Of a stretch of 27,214 bases of DNA, positions 20,256 to 27,189 are shown one piece after another. The position numbers and the translations under genes are program-made. The stretch's first letter is position 1, and every line of letters starts with the position of its first letter. The stretch covers positions 1 to 27,214 of the IMG/VR virus record IMGVR_UViG_3300047667_001116, one strand, 5' to 3'. This DNA comes from a virus. Under the pieces are notes generated by a model. That model had not been told where the DNA came from. It worked only from the letters and a program-made list of their open reading frames with translations, and did no database searches.

Positions 20256-20270
20256 TAATTGATATATAAT
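20242..20270 (+). promoter_or_regulatory. Consensus sigma70-type promoter for gene 41
   Basis: TTGACA (20242-20247), a 17-bp spacer and TATAAT (20265-20270): a full consensus promoter. The -35 lies in the last codons of uvsX. The predicted start near 20277 falls inside the left arm of the next hairpin. Confidence 0.85.
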
Positions 20271-20274
20271 GTAT

Positions 20275-20318
20275 TTTTAGCCAGGTCAAAATTGATTTTT
20301 TGCCCTGGCTAAAATTTT
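20275..20318 (+). terminator. Terminator-like hairpin overlapping the gene 41 transcription start
   Basis: TTTTAGCCAGG (20275-20285) pairs with CCTGGCTAAAA (20304-20314), an 11-bp stem, followed by TTTT. The 18-base loop can extend the stem past one mismatch (CAAAA with TTTTTG). It could terminate uvsX transcripts. Transcripts from the promoter just upstream would carry it at their 5' end. Confidence 0.7.
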
Positions 20319-20341
20319 AATTCCATTTATGAAAGGTGAGC

Positions 20342-21775
20342 ATGTTAGAACAAACTATTATAGCAAATTTACTCTACAACGCAGAATTTTCTCGTAAAGT
20401 AATTCCATATATTAAAGAAGAATACTTTGATGATGTTTCATCTAAAAAGATTTTCACTTCTTTTTCAGAATATGTCGAACAATATAAAGAACCCCCATCA
20501 GTTGAAGCATTAAAAATAACACTTGACAATCGTAAAGATCTCAACGAAGATTTATACAAGATCATTAACATCGAGATTGACAAGCTAAAAATTGATAAAG
20601 ATACAAATCAAGAATGGCTCTTAGATGAGACTGAAAGATTTTGTCAAGATAAAGATCTTTTCAATTCTATCCGCAAATCAATTCTTATTCTTGACGGCGA
20701 AGATAAAGAATATGATAAGGGCGCAATACCTAAACTGTTGTCTGATTCATTGGGCATAAGTTTTGACAGTCACATTGGCCACGATTACATGGAGGATGCC
20801 GCAGAACGGTATGAATTTTATCATAGAACAGAAGAACGCATACCATTCGATGTTGACATTCTCAATAAAATTACAAAGGGCGGTCTTCCTAGAAAATCAT
20901 TGACTGTCTTGCTCGCCACGACCGGCGGTGGTAAATCTTTGGTCAAATGTCACATGGCTGCAACTTCATTCATGCACGGTAAAAACGTTCTTTATATCTC
21001 TTCTGAAATGGCCGAAGAACGAATTGCCGAGCGAATTGACGCCAATCTTTTGAATGTGACACTAGATGCCTTAGTTGAAATGCCGAAAGATGTATTCGAG
21101 AAAAAGATACAAAGGATACGCGGCAAACAACCTGGCCAGCTTATCTTCAAGGAATACCCAACTGGTTCCGCGCATGCTGGTCATTTTAGACACCTCTTGA
21201 ACGATCTGAGACTCAAGAAGAACTTTGTACCGGATATCATTTTCGTAGATTATTTGAATATCTGTGCTTCTTCTCGTATTAAAGGTGCTGCTGCTGCAAA
21301 TTCATATACGTTGGTAAAATCCATCGCAGAAGAAATTCGTGGACTTGCCATGGAATTTAATTGTCCAATTGTGACTAGCAGCCAATATAACAGAGCAGCA
21401 TATGATTCGAGTGATGTTGACTTGACTAATACATCGGAATCAATGGGCGTAGCGCACACCGCAGATTGTATCTTAGGTCTTATAACATCAGAGGAACTCG
21501 AATCACTCGGTCAAATAATGTTCAAGCAACTTAAGAACCGTTGGGGCGATTTAGGCACTAACCGAAGATTCATAACTGGCATAAACAGATCAAAGATGAG
21601 AATATTTGATCTTGAAGAAGATGTACAGTCTCAGGTACAAAACGAAGCAGATCAAAAATACACGGTGAAGATACAAAGTGAAGATAAGCCAGCATTTGAT
21701 TCTACTTCTTTCGGCAAAGAAGATAACGAGCGGTTCAAAACAAACAAATTCAAAAAATCAGGAGGATTTAAGTAG
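20342..21775 (+). CDS. 41: gp41-like DnaB-family replicative helicase
   Basis: A 477-residue protein. It parallels T4 gp41 throughout: N-terminal EEYFDD, GISFDSHIGHDYMED, FDVDILNKITKGGLP, Walker A TTGGGKS (193-199), LYISSEMAEERIAERIDANLL, a KEYPTGSA segment, LRLKKNFVPDIIFVDYLNIC (Walker B) and ESMGVAHTAD near the arginine-finger region. It unwinds the fork 5' to 3' as a hexamer with primase. ATG 20342 is chosen because AAAGGTGA is spaced for it; a GTG at 20336 would sit on the ribosome site itself. It has its own consensus promoter. Confidence 0.95.
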   Translation: MLEQTIIANLLYNAEFSRKVIPYIKEEYFDDVSSKKIFTSFSEYVEQYKEPPSVEALKITLDNRKDLNEDLYKIINIEIDKLKIDKDTNQEWLLDETERFCQDKDLFNSIRKSILILDGEDKEYDKGAIPKLLSDSLGISFDSHIGHDYMEDAAERYEFYHRTEERIPFDVDILNKITKGGLPRKSLTVLLATTGGGKSLVKCHMAATSFMHGKNVLYISSEMAEERIAERIDANLLNVTLDALVEMPKDVFEKKIQRIRGKQPGQLIFKEYPTGSAHAGHFRHLLNDLRLKKNFVPDIIFVDYLNICASSRIKGAAAANSYTLVKSIAEEIRGLAMEFNCPIVTSSQYNRAAYDSSDVDLTNTSESMGVAHTADCILGLITSEELESLGQIMFKQLKNRWGDLGTNRRFITGINRSKMRIFDLEEDVQSQVQNEADQKYTVKIQSEDKPAFDSTSFGKEDNERFKTNKFKKSGGFK

Positions 21776-21948
21776 TGAGCTACTACGTAAAAAAGAATAA
21801 AAATACCTTTACTGTAATCGAAAAAGAGACAGGCTTATTTTTGAAATCATCAGATCGGGAAAAAGAAATCCGAGAATTGTGTCGTAAATTGAATTTGGGC
21901 ATGGGATTCAATGGATTGACCCCTGCTTTCTTTGCAGAATATAGTTGA
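21775..21948 (+). CDS. Small conserved phage protein with GTG start
   Basis: A 57-residue protein starting at GTG 21775, which overlaps the TAG stop of gene 41 (TAGTG), with GGAGG nine bases upstream. A basic N-terminal strand pair (YYVKKNKNTFTVIEKE) is followed by a helix (REKEIRELCRKLNLG) and GFNGLTPAFF. The final G-x-T-P-x-F-F ending is, from memory, common in small T4-like phage proteins of unknown role. The downstream promoter begins in its last codons. Confidence 0.65.
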   Translation: MSYYVKKNKNTFTVIEKETGLFLKSSDREKEIRELCRKLNLGMGFNGLTPAFFAEYS

Positions 21949-21973
21949 CATATCAGTGAAGATGGTTTATAAT
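21945..21973 (+). promoter_or_regulatory. Consensus sigma70-type early promoter
   Basis: TTGACA (21945-21950), a 17-bp spacer and TATAAT (21968-21973): a perfect consensus. The start near 21980 leaves about 28 bases before ATG 22008, and this leader includes a nine-base C run. Confidence 0.85.
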
Positions 21974-21998
21974 ATTAATATACACTGAAAACGGAGAA

Positions 21999-22007
21999 CC
22001 CCCCCCC
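21999..22007 (+). repeat. Nine-base C homopolymer between ribosome site and start codon
   Basis: CCCCCCCCC lies between GGAG (21993-21996) and ATG 22008, setting their spacing at 11 bases. No other run of this length of G or C is evident in the window. It is prone to slippage in replication and to sequencing error. Confidence 0.8.
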
Positions 22008-22547
22008 ATGTATGATCGTAACGGACTCAAGCTTTCCTCCCCCGAAAGAGAATCACTAAACACCTATTACAGAACAGCAGTTGATCTTACCAACAAAAAA
22101 TATGCTGCTGTTGCGTATGCCACGGCAGAATTTAAAGATCAGTGGTCAATGTTTACCATTGGCGATTTCAAAGATCCAAGGGATGCTGCGTATGTTGCCC
22201 AAGAATTTTTCAAACAATACAGCAAAAATGCTGTTCGCCTAATTTTCAAAGACGGCGACTGGACGCAGGTTGCTCGTGAATTTCGCGAAAATATCGAAAT
22301 TCCGATGTGGCAATACCCGGCCGAGGGTCTCTCGATTGAAGATATTCTAGGCGAATCAGGATGCGGTTATACGAATAACTATGTATCTGGTGCTCGGGCC
22401 GCTTTGGTAGAAGTAATTAAGGTCTTCAAACTGAAAACGCCTGATCTCAAGACGGCAAAAACCCTAATAAATAAAGTCGAAGAAGCTTACAAAAGCGGTC
22501 AATCTTACCGAGAAGCTGCTCGTCATACAATGAATGTGAAAGGATAA
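22008..22547 (+). CDS. Hypothetical protein
   Basis: A 179-residue protein behind a perfect early promoter and a C9 tract. Residues 30-85 (YAAVAYATAEFKDQWSMFTI, GDFKDPRDAAYVAQEFFKQY) show strand-strand-helix spacing with D-F-x-D-P-x-x-A-A, faintly like an AP2/ERF DNA-binding domain. That match is weak. The C-terminal third is helical and basic. I do not recognise the family with confidence. Confidence 0.75.
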   Translation: MYDRNGLKLSSPERESLNTYYRTAVDLTNKKYAAVAYATAEFKDQWSMFTIGDFKDPRDAAYVAQEFFKQYSKNAVRLIFKDGDWTQVAREFRENIEIPMWQYPAEGLSIEDILGESGCGYTNNYVSGARAALVEVIKVFKLKTPDLKTAKTLINKVEEAYKSGQSYREAARHTMNVKG

Positions 22548-22556
22548 TATAATATA

Positions 22557-23078
22557 ATGGCTACTTTTTTAAATCTCAAAAAAGAAATTGATAAGATCAA
22601 AGGCACCACCTTCTGCGGCATCACAACGCTTACTGCAGTAAAACTCAAAGGTGGCAAAAAGAACGAAATGCAGGGTCGTGTTACAAAGAAAATGGAAGAC
22701 GGAAACGTGATGCTATTTTCCAATACCAAAGACCCTGGCTATGTATCTATCGTTCACAAGCGGATGGTCGCAGAGGGCAAAGATCCTTCTACATTCGTGC
22801 CTAAGCCACGTGCTTGGGGTACTCGTATGGGCAACAGCCCGTTCATCGAACACAATAACAAACATTATCTCGAGTGCTTTTTTATCTCATCAGGTAAAAC
22901 GACATACTATCTCGACGATGAAGTTATTGAAAAAGAAGATATCGAAGGGCTTGATATTAAAGCGCCTGTGACAGAGAAGCAAGAAGAATCGCAAGGCGGT
23001 ATCGAAAACAAAGTTGTAATCCGTACATTTGCGATTGAATCTATCGAAAATCTGAAACTAAGAGGGAAACAAATATGA
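22557..23078 (+). CDS. Conserved hypothetical phage protein
   Basis: A 173-residue protein. Residues 13-45 contain KIKGTTFCGITTLTAVKLKGG and KNEMQGRVTKK, a segment I recall from unknown proteins of several large phages. SFVP-like and WGTRMGNSPFIEHNNKHYLE follow, then an acidic linker and a strand-rich end. The basic glycine-containing N-terminus could bind nucleic acid. It overlaps the next start by an ATGA-type junction. Confidence 0.75.
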   Translation: MATFLNLKKEIDKIKGTTFCGITTLTAVKLKGGKKNEMQGRVTKKMEDGNVMLFSNTKDPGYVSIVHKRMVAEGKDPSTFVPKPRAWGTRMGNSPFIEHNNKHYLECFFISSGKTTYYLDDEVIEKEDIEGLDIKAPVTEKQEESQGGIENKVVIRTFAIESIENLKLRGKQI

Positions 23079-24685
23079 ATGAAAACAATGAAAATGATTC
23101 TTTGGAAGAGGAGCATAGCGCTAAAGAAGAAATAATTACTGTATACGGAGATATTGTAGAGAGTAAACGCTCACTGCCAGTATATAACGATTTTCTCCCG
23201 TATGAAATATCAAGAGGAAAAATACGCAGCCATTTTGGCGGCATTGAACTTCTTCACGACTATATGAGAGAAAATCATCTCGAGTGGATGATGACATTCT
23301 TTTCTGATGTCCAATCTGTTTTCTCCACAGAAAGAAGTGTAACGACAGGTCATTCCAAATATGTCATTACTACGGCAGTTGCAGATGCAAAGGCTGATAC
23401 TGCCTTCTTGGATTCACTTAAACATTACTGCGAGATGAATGATGCGCAATTGGTTATTATGCCTTGCGAAAGTGTAACAAATAGCTTCGAAAATAAAAAG
23501 GCAATATTCGATCCTGTCTTCAACGATCCTTCAATTATGGTTGTGACTGAAGACACGAGATTGAATGATAACTTTTCACTTTGTAGCATCCAAGTCTCCG
23601 CAAAGCAAATCAAATCTATCACAGGACTTTCTAGGCTAGGCAACCGCGAAGGTTCCTACGTATTCGCAAGCCCAAAACAATTCCTTGAATATATACCTTC
23701 TGGAAATAAACGTGGTAAAAACTATGCCATTATGACTCCTGGTGCTTGTACTTTACCGTCTTATTATAGTGAAACTTTTGTTTCAAAGAGACTGTCTTAT
23801 ATTGCTCAGTCCGACCACAAAGTTGGAGCGATCATAGTCGACATTCGCAATGAACAAAAATTCGATTTTAGACAGATACAAGCGGATGGAGAAGGCTCGT
23901 TTATTGATATGGGTACTGAATATAATCCGGATGGATCTACGAGTGAAGTACCAGTTAATGTTGTTCTAGGCGATCTCCACGGTGATAGCGTTGACGAACC
24001 TGCTCTGTCATATTTTGTAGATTTATTTTCAAAGTTCAAAAGAATCGATAACTTGTTCATACATGATATACTTGATGGACATTCGATTAGTCACCACATC
24101 AAAGATATTGCGGCAAAAGCTTTAAGAAGTATCAACAACGACGATTCTCTCGAGCAAGAATTGAAGGTTACATTTGACATTGCACATTTAATATATGAAG
24201 AATTGAAACCAGTAAATATGCACATCGTGAAATCAAACCACGATGAATTTTTATCGCGATATCTCGAAGCAGGCAATTATGTTTTTGACCCGAAAAATCA
24301 TTATCTCAGTTTGAAAATTGCTCAGGCGTTATTCGAAAATAAAGACGTGATGAAACATGCCTTCGAGTGTGTAGGGAAAGAAATACCAGAGAATTGGATA
24401 TTCCATGACAGGAGTAGTTCCTTTACAGTTGCTGGTGTTGAATTGGCTGCACACGGTGATCTTGGTATGAATGGCGCGAGACCGTCTGTGAATTCTCTCG
24501 AAAAGATATATGGAGAGTGTGTCACTGCTCACTCGCACACACCCGCTATACAACGCGGGGTCTTTCGTGTGGGTACCCTTACTAAGCTCGATTTAGGTTA
24601 CAACCGTGGACCGTCGTCATGGTCCCACACGTGCGGCTTAGTCTATGCAAACGGGCAAAAACAGCTCATCAACTATGTTCCGTAG
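23075..24685 (+). CDS. Large metallophosphoesterase, T5 A1-like
   Basis: A 536-residue protein. The C-terminal half has a calcineurin-like active site: G299-D300-L-H302-G-D304, DILDG (331-335), SNHDE (387-391), AHGD (459-462) and AHSH (485-488). The N-terminal 290 residues are a separate region with no recognised motif. Length and layout, including the YNRGPSSW ending (509-516), remind me of the T5 A1 protein type, a phosphoesterase-fold nuclease linked to host DNA breakdown. That specific link is from memory and moderate. A divalent-metal phosphodiesterase activity is well supported. Confidence 0.8.
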   Translation: MNENNENDSLEEEHSAKEEIITVYGDIVESKRSLPVYNDFLPYEISRGKIRSHFGGIELLHDYMRENHLEWMMTFFSDVQSVFSTERSVTTGHSKYVITTAVADAKADTAFLDSLKHYCEMNDAQLVIMPCESVTNSFENKKAIFDPVFNDPSIMVVTEDTRLNDNFSLCSIQVSAKQIKSITGLSRLGNREGSYVFASPKQFLEYIPSGNKRGKNYAIMTPGACTLPSYYSETFVSKRLSYIAQSDHKVGAIIVDIRNEQKFDFRQIQADGEGSFIDMGTEYNPDGSTSEVPVNVVLGDLHGDSVDEPALSYFVDLFSKFKRIDNLFIHDILDGHSISHHIKDIAAKALRSINNDDSLEQELKVTFDIAHLIYEELKPVNMHIVKSNHDEFLSRYLEAGNYVFDPKNHYLSLKIAQALFENKDVMKHAFECVGKEIPENWIFHDRSSSFTVAGVELAAHGDLGMNGARPSVNSLEKIYGECVTAHSHTPAIQRGVFRVGTLTKLDLGYNRGPSSWSHTCGLVYANGQKQLINYVP

Positions 24686-24699
24686 ACTTGAAACTTCGT

Positions 24700-24900
24700 A
24701 TGTGGGTTCTACATAAGCTTAATTATTATGTTATCTCAAAATTGATAAGAACACTTGAGAAGCACATTAAACTTTCGAACGAATTAGATCAAAGAACCAG
24801 CTCAAGAGATTGGGCTGGTTCTAAATCAGCACAGGATGTACATCTGAATCAAACATTGAAGGTGCTGAAAGAACGATTGAGGTATTACACGAGCGAATAG
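24700..24900 (+). CDS. Small hypothetical protein, start uncertain
   Basis: A 66-residue helical, basic ORF (MWVLHKLNYYVISKLIRTLE to LKERLRYYTSE). No ribosome site is visible before ATG 24700, TTG 24688 or the longer in-frame ATG 24619 inside the phosphoesterase gene. Translation may depend on read-through ribosomes. A 12-bp hairpin lies within it. No family is recognised. Confidence 0.45.
   Translation: MWVLHKLNYYVISKLIRTLEKHIKLSNELDQRTSSRDWAGSKSAQDVHLNQTLKVLKERLRYYTSE
24793..24822 (+). other. 12-bp hairpin within the small ORF
   Basis: AGAACCAGCTCA (24793-24804) pairs with TGGGCTGGTTCT (24811-24822), with one G-T pair and a 6-base loop. There is no following T-run, so it is not a classical terminator. 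It could mark an RNA-processing site or transcript end. Confidence 0.6.
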
Positions 24901-24940
24901 CAGGGTTGCATAAACATAGACTGATTTAGACAAAACAGCA

Positions 24941-24948
24941 TATAAATA
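24941..24948 (+). promoter_or_regulatory. T4-type late promoter box TATAAATA
   Basis: An exact TATAAATA 36 bases before ATG 24985, in a true intergenic gap. Just upstream, 24905-24933 resembles the early promoter at 4803 (shared AAACATAGACT spacer) but with a decayed -35 (TTGCAT) and no -10. Confidence 0.6.
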
Positions 24949-24984
24949 TTCCTATACAATAACACACACACATAGGAGCGTACA

Positions 24985-25263
24985 ATGCTTAAAGAATACT
25001 TCATGAACCGAAAAACCACCTGCGAACTATATAAATTAAACGATCGCGAACTCAATGATATTGGGTTAACTCGTGGTGATATAGATGATCTTAATCAGGA
25101 AGGTGTTTCTTTCATATCTGCACTGTTTGCTGAAATTAAAAGCCTAACGAATATGAAAACTAAAACCCAATTCGTAGATGAATATCTTTCACACTCTATA
25201 GATCGGGTTGATCTTGAAAGACGTGAGCGAGAACTTGTAAAGATGGGTTACCTACAATGGTAA
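24985..25263 (+). CDS. DUF1127-like protein with DUF3563-like tail
   Basis: A 92-residue protein. Residues 9-36 (ELYKLNDRELNDIGLTRGDI in the core) match the DUF1127 signature 'L..L.DREL.DIGL.R.DI'. Residues 65-87 (DEYLSHSIDRVDLERRERE) resemble DUF3563, 'YL..A.D..DLERR.R.L'. Both families are typical small regulators of alphaproteobacteria, and some DUF1127 proteins bind RNA. This suggests acquisition from, or mimicry of, an alphaproteobacterial host. AGGAG is suitably spaced behind a late-type promoter. Confidence 0.75.
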   Translation: MLKEYFMNRKTTCELYKLNDRELNDIGLTRGDIDDLNQEGVSFISALFAEIKSLTNMKTKTQFVDEYLSHSIDRVDLERRERELVKMGYLQW

Positions 25264-25391
25264 AAAGGTTCTTCGTAAAGTTATTAGCGTCGATTGAAAG
25301 ATCAAGAGAAAAAACTGCTGCCACCCATCTATTAAAATTTCACAGACATTTACTGGATGAAGCCACTATAAAGCGCTTAGAAAACATATAA
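25257..25391 (+). CDS. Small basic helical protein, DUF1127-like
   Basis: A 44-residue ORF overlapping the previous gene by seven bases. Its composition (FFVKLLASIERSREKTAATH, then LLDEATIKRLENI) resembles the amphipathic N-terminal helix of short DUF1127 proteins ('AI.R.RE...A...L') without the DREL-DIGL core. It may be a split partner of the preceding gene. Its stop overlaps a TATAAATA box. Confidence 0.5.
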   Translation: MVKRFFVKLLASIERSREKTAATHLLKFHRHLLDEATIKRLENI

Positions 25392-25394
25392 ATA
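25387..25394 (+). promoter_or_regulatory. TATAAATA box, possible late promoter
   Basis: An exact TATAAATA overlapping the stop of the small ORF and 65 bases before ATG 25459. A terminator lies between it and that gene, so its use is doubtful. Confidence 0.35.
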
Positions 25395-25438
25395 ATACCG
25401 AACGTGGTATTTCAAGGGTCGCCATTGGCGGCCTTTTT
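25394..25438 (+). terminator. Double-hairpin intrinsic terminator
   Basis: AATACC/GGTATT (25394-25399 with 25406-25411) forms a first stem. GGTCGCC/GGCGGCC (25417-25423 with 25427-25433, one G-T pair, 3-base loop) forms the second, followed by TTTTT. This is a good intrinsic terminator that separates the DUF1127-like pair from the glycan module. Confidence 0.8.
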
Positions 25439-25458
25439 CGTTATTTGGAGCCTTATAA

Positions 25459-26097
25459 ATGAAACAATACATAGTCTGCCTGAAATATGGTAACAAATAT
25501 GGCCCAGAATATGTAAATAAACTTTACAATATGGTAAAACGCAATACAACTATAGATTATGAATTTGTATGCATGACCGAGAATATTTCAGGACTCGATC
25601 CCCATATTACTATTTTACCACTAGAAACTGATAACAAAATAGATATAGGTTGGTGGTATAAAATAAATTTATTCGATCCCAATTTTCCTTTAAAGGGGAC
25701 GTTATTATTCATTGATCTTGATGTAATTACATTCAATGATCTTGACAAGTTCTTCGAATATGAACCAGGCGAATTTGTCATAATAGAAAACTTTCATAAA
25801 AATCATCCGTGTATAATGAACAGTTCTTGTTTCAGAATGGAAAGTGAAACATATTCGCACGTATATAAAGAATTTTTAGCCAACCGAACAAACGTGATGA
25901 AAAGATTTACTGGCGATCAAGACTGGATGAACCACACCATCAAAGATAATAAATTTTGGCCTTTGGATTGGGTGAGAAGTTATAAGTGGGATATGAAGGG
26001 CGATGCATCAAATCCAGATACTTCGATTGCAGTGTTCCACGGGAGACCCAATCCGCATGAAATAAATACACCATGGAGTAAAGAACATTGGAGATAA
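25459..26097 (+). CDS. GT-A type glycosyltransferase
   Basis: A 212-residue protein. It starts YIVCLKYGNKY with a nucleotide-sugar fold pattern. It has LLFIDLDVITF (82-92) with a D-x-D metal site (D86-L-D88), and a later FTGDQDWM (150-157), as in GT8-like and capsule-type transferases. It would transfer a sugar from a nucleotide donor. The acceptor is unknown. It begins a three-gene set of sugar and methyl transfer genes, with GGAG upstream. Confidence 0.8.
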   Translation: MKQYIVCLKYGNKYGPEYVNKLYNMVKRNTTIDYEFVCMTENISGLDPHITILPLETDNKIDIGWWYKINLFDPNFPLKGTLLFIDLDVITFNDLDKFFEYEPGEFVIIENFHKNHPCIMNSSCFRMESETYSHVYKEFLANRTNVMKRFTGDQDWMNHTIKDNKFWPLDWVRSYKWDMKGDASNPDTSIAVFHGRPNPHEINTPWSKEHWR

Positions 26098-26098
26098 A

Positions 26099-26629
26099 AT
26101 GAAAACTGGCAGAGAATACGTGATTGAAAGATTTGCGAATGATAATGGATGGGTAAGAGGTGCTGAACTTGGTGTCTGGAAGGGCAGAACCTTCAAGCAT
26201 CTACTAAGATCTGTAGACTACTTGGAATTAATAGGAGTCGATTTATACGAAGCACAGCCAGACAACACGGGACCTGAAAAATGGTTGCCAGGTGAACACG
26301 GGCATCCTTGGAGCCATGAACAATATTACAAAGATATTTTAAATTTTTGCGGGACTGTGGGCGAAAGAGGTGAAATCTGGAAAATGTCTACGGATGAAGC
26401 GGCAAAACAAATAGAGGATGATAGTCTCGATTTTGTTTTTATAGATGCCGACCATTCCTACGAAGGTTGCAAGGGTGATATAGAAAATTGGTCGCCGAAG
26501 GTTAAGACAGGCGGTTATGTTATGGGCCATGATATAACTTGGCCTGGTGTTAAACAGGCTGTAGAAGAATATTTTGAAAATGATTATAGGGAGAGTACCG
26601 ACACTGTTTGGTACCATATAAAGAAATGA
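26099..26629 (+). CDS. Class I SAM-dependent methyltransferase
   Basis: A 176-residue protein. Motif I is AELGVWKG (22-29). An acidic end of strand 2 is IGVDLYE (45-51). FVFIDADHSYEG (112-123) and a GGYVMGHDI segment (138-146) fit the Methyltransf_24 group, often found in glycan-modification loci. It starts one base after the glycosyltransferase stop and overlaps the next gene (ATGA), so the three act as one operon. Substrate is unknown; a sugar hydroxyl is plausible. Confidence 0.82.
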   Translation: MKTGREYVIERFANDNGWVRGAELGVWKGRTFKHLLRSVDYLELIGVDLYEAQPDNTGPEKWLPGEHGHPWSHEQYYKDILNFCGTVGERGEIWKMSTDEAAKQIEDDSLDFVFIDADHSYEGCKGDIENWSPKVKTGGYVMGHDITWPGVKQAVEEYFENDYRESTDTVWYHIKK

Positions 26630-27189
26630 AAGAATGGTTCGAAAACAAAACTGTGGCCTTAGTTGGAAATGCGATGTCTCTCTTTGACAGCGATTACGGC
26701 AAAGAGATCGATTCTCACGAAGTCGTGGTTCGCCTCAACAAAGCCGCTATGTTGGTTAACAAATTTGATTGCCCAAAGAGTCACGGAAAGAAAACAGATG
26801 TGTGGGGATTTTGGAATGTATTGGAATATCATCAATATTTCGGAGATTATCCTGGTGTAAAGAAAATGCACGCCGGACATCAGTTCAGGTCGAATGATCT
26901 TATCAGAAAGGCCGATTTTGTCTACCCGAATGAATTATATAAACCTTTGAAGGAGGTTTCAGGTCCCAGAAAGAATCCTACTACCGGATTTATTATGATT
27001 GATTATATCATGCATTGCAACCCCGCTAAGATGAATGTATACGGTTTCGACTTTAAGAAAACTCCTACTTGGACTGATCCCAAGCGCATCAAGGAAAAAA
27101 GATGCCCGCATAATTACGATGTTGAGGAACAATACTGTATGGAACATGTTTTTTCCAAGCCAAACGCATTTCTTAGATATAATAAATAA
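26626..27189 (+). CDS. GT29 sialyltransferase-like protein
   Basis: A 187-residue protein. Residues 11-40 match the sialyltransferase L-motif pattern: LVGNAMSLF, then EIDSHEVVVRLNKA. Residues 118-143 (PTTGFIMIDYIM, VYGFDF) match the S-motif, and CPHNYDVEEQY (160-170) holds a His and Glu placed like the catalytic VS region. It is shorter than animal enzymes, having no membrane anchor. ATG 26626 overlaps the previous stop. It may add a sialic-acid-like sugar to a phage or host glycan. The activity is not proven. Confidence 0.8.
   Translation: MKEWFENKTVALVGNAMSLFDSDYGKEIDSHEVVVRLNKAAMLVNKFDCPKSHGKKTDVWGFWNVLEYHQYFGDYPGVKKMHAGHQFRSNDLIRKADFVYPNELYKPLKEVSGPRKNPTTGFIMIDYIMHCNPAKMNVYGFDFKKTPTWTDPKRIKEKRCPHNYDVEEQYCMEHVFSKPNAFLRYNK

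Noticed and set aside
20336-20338. GTG start for gp41
   Set aside because: It sits on the AAAGG ribosome site. ATG 20342 is properly spaced and matches the T4 N-terminus.
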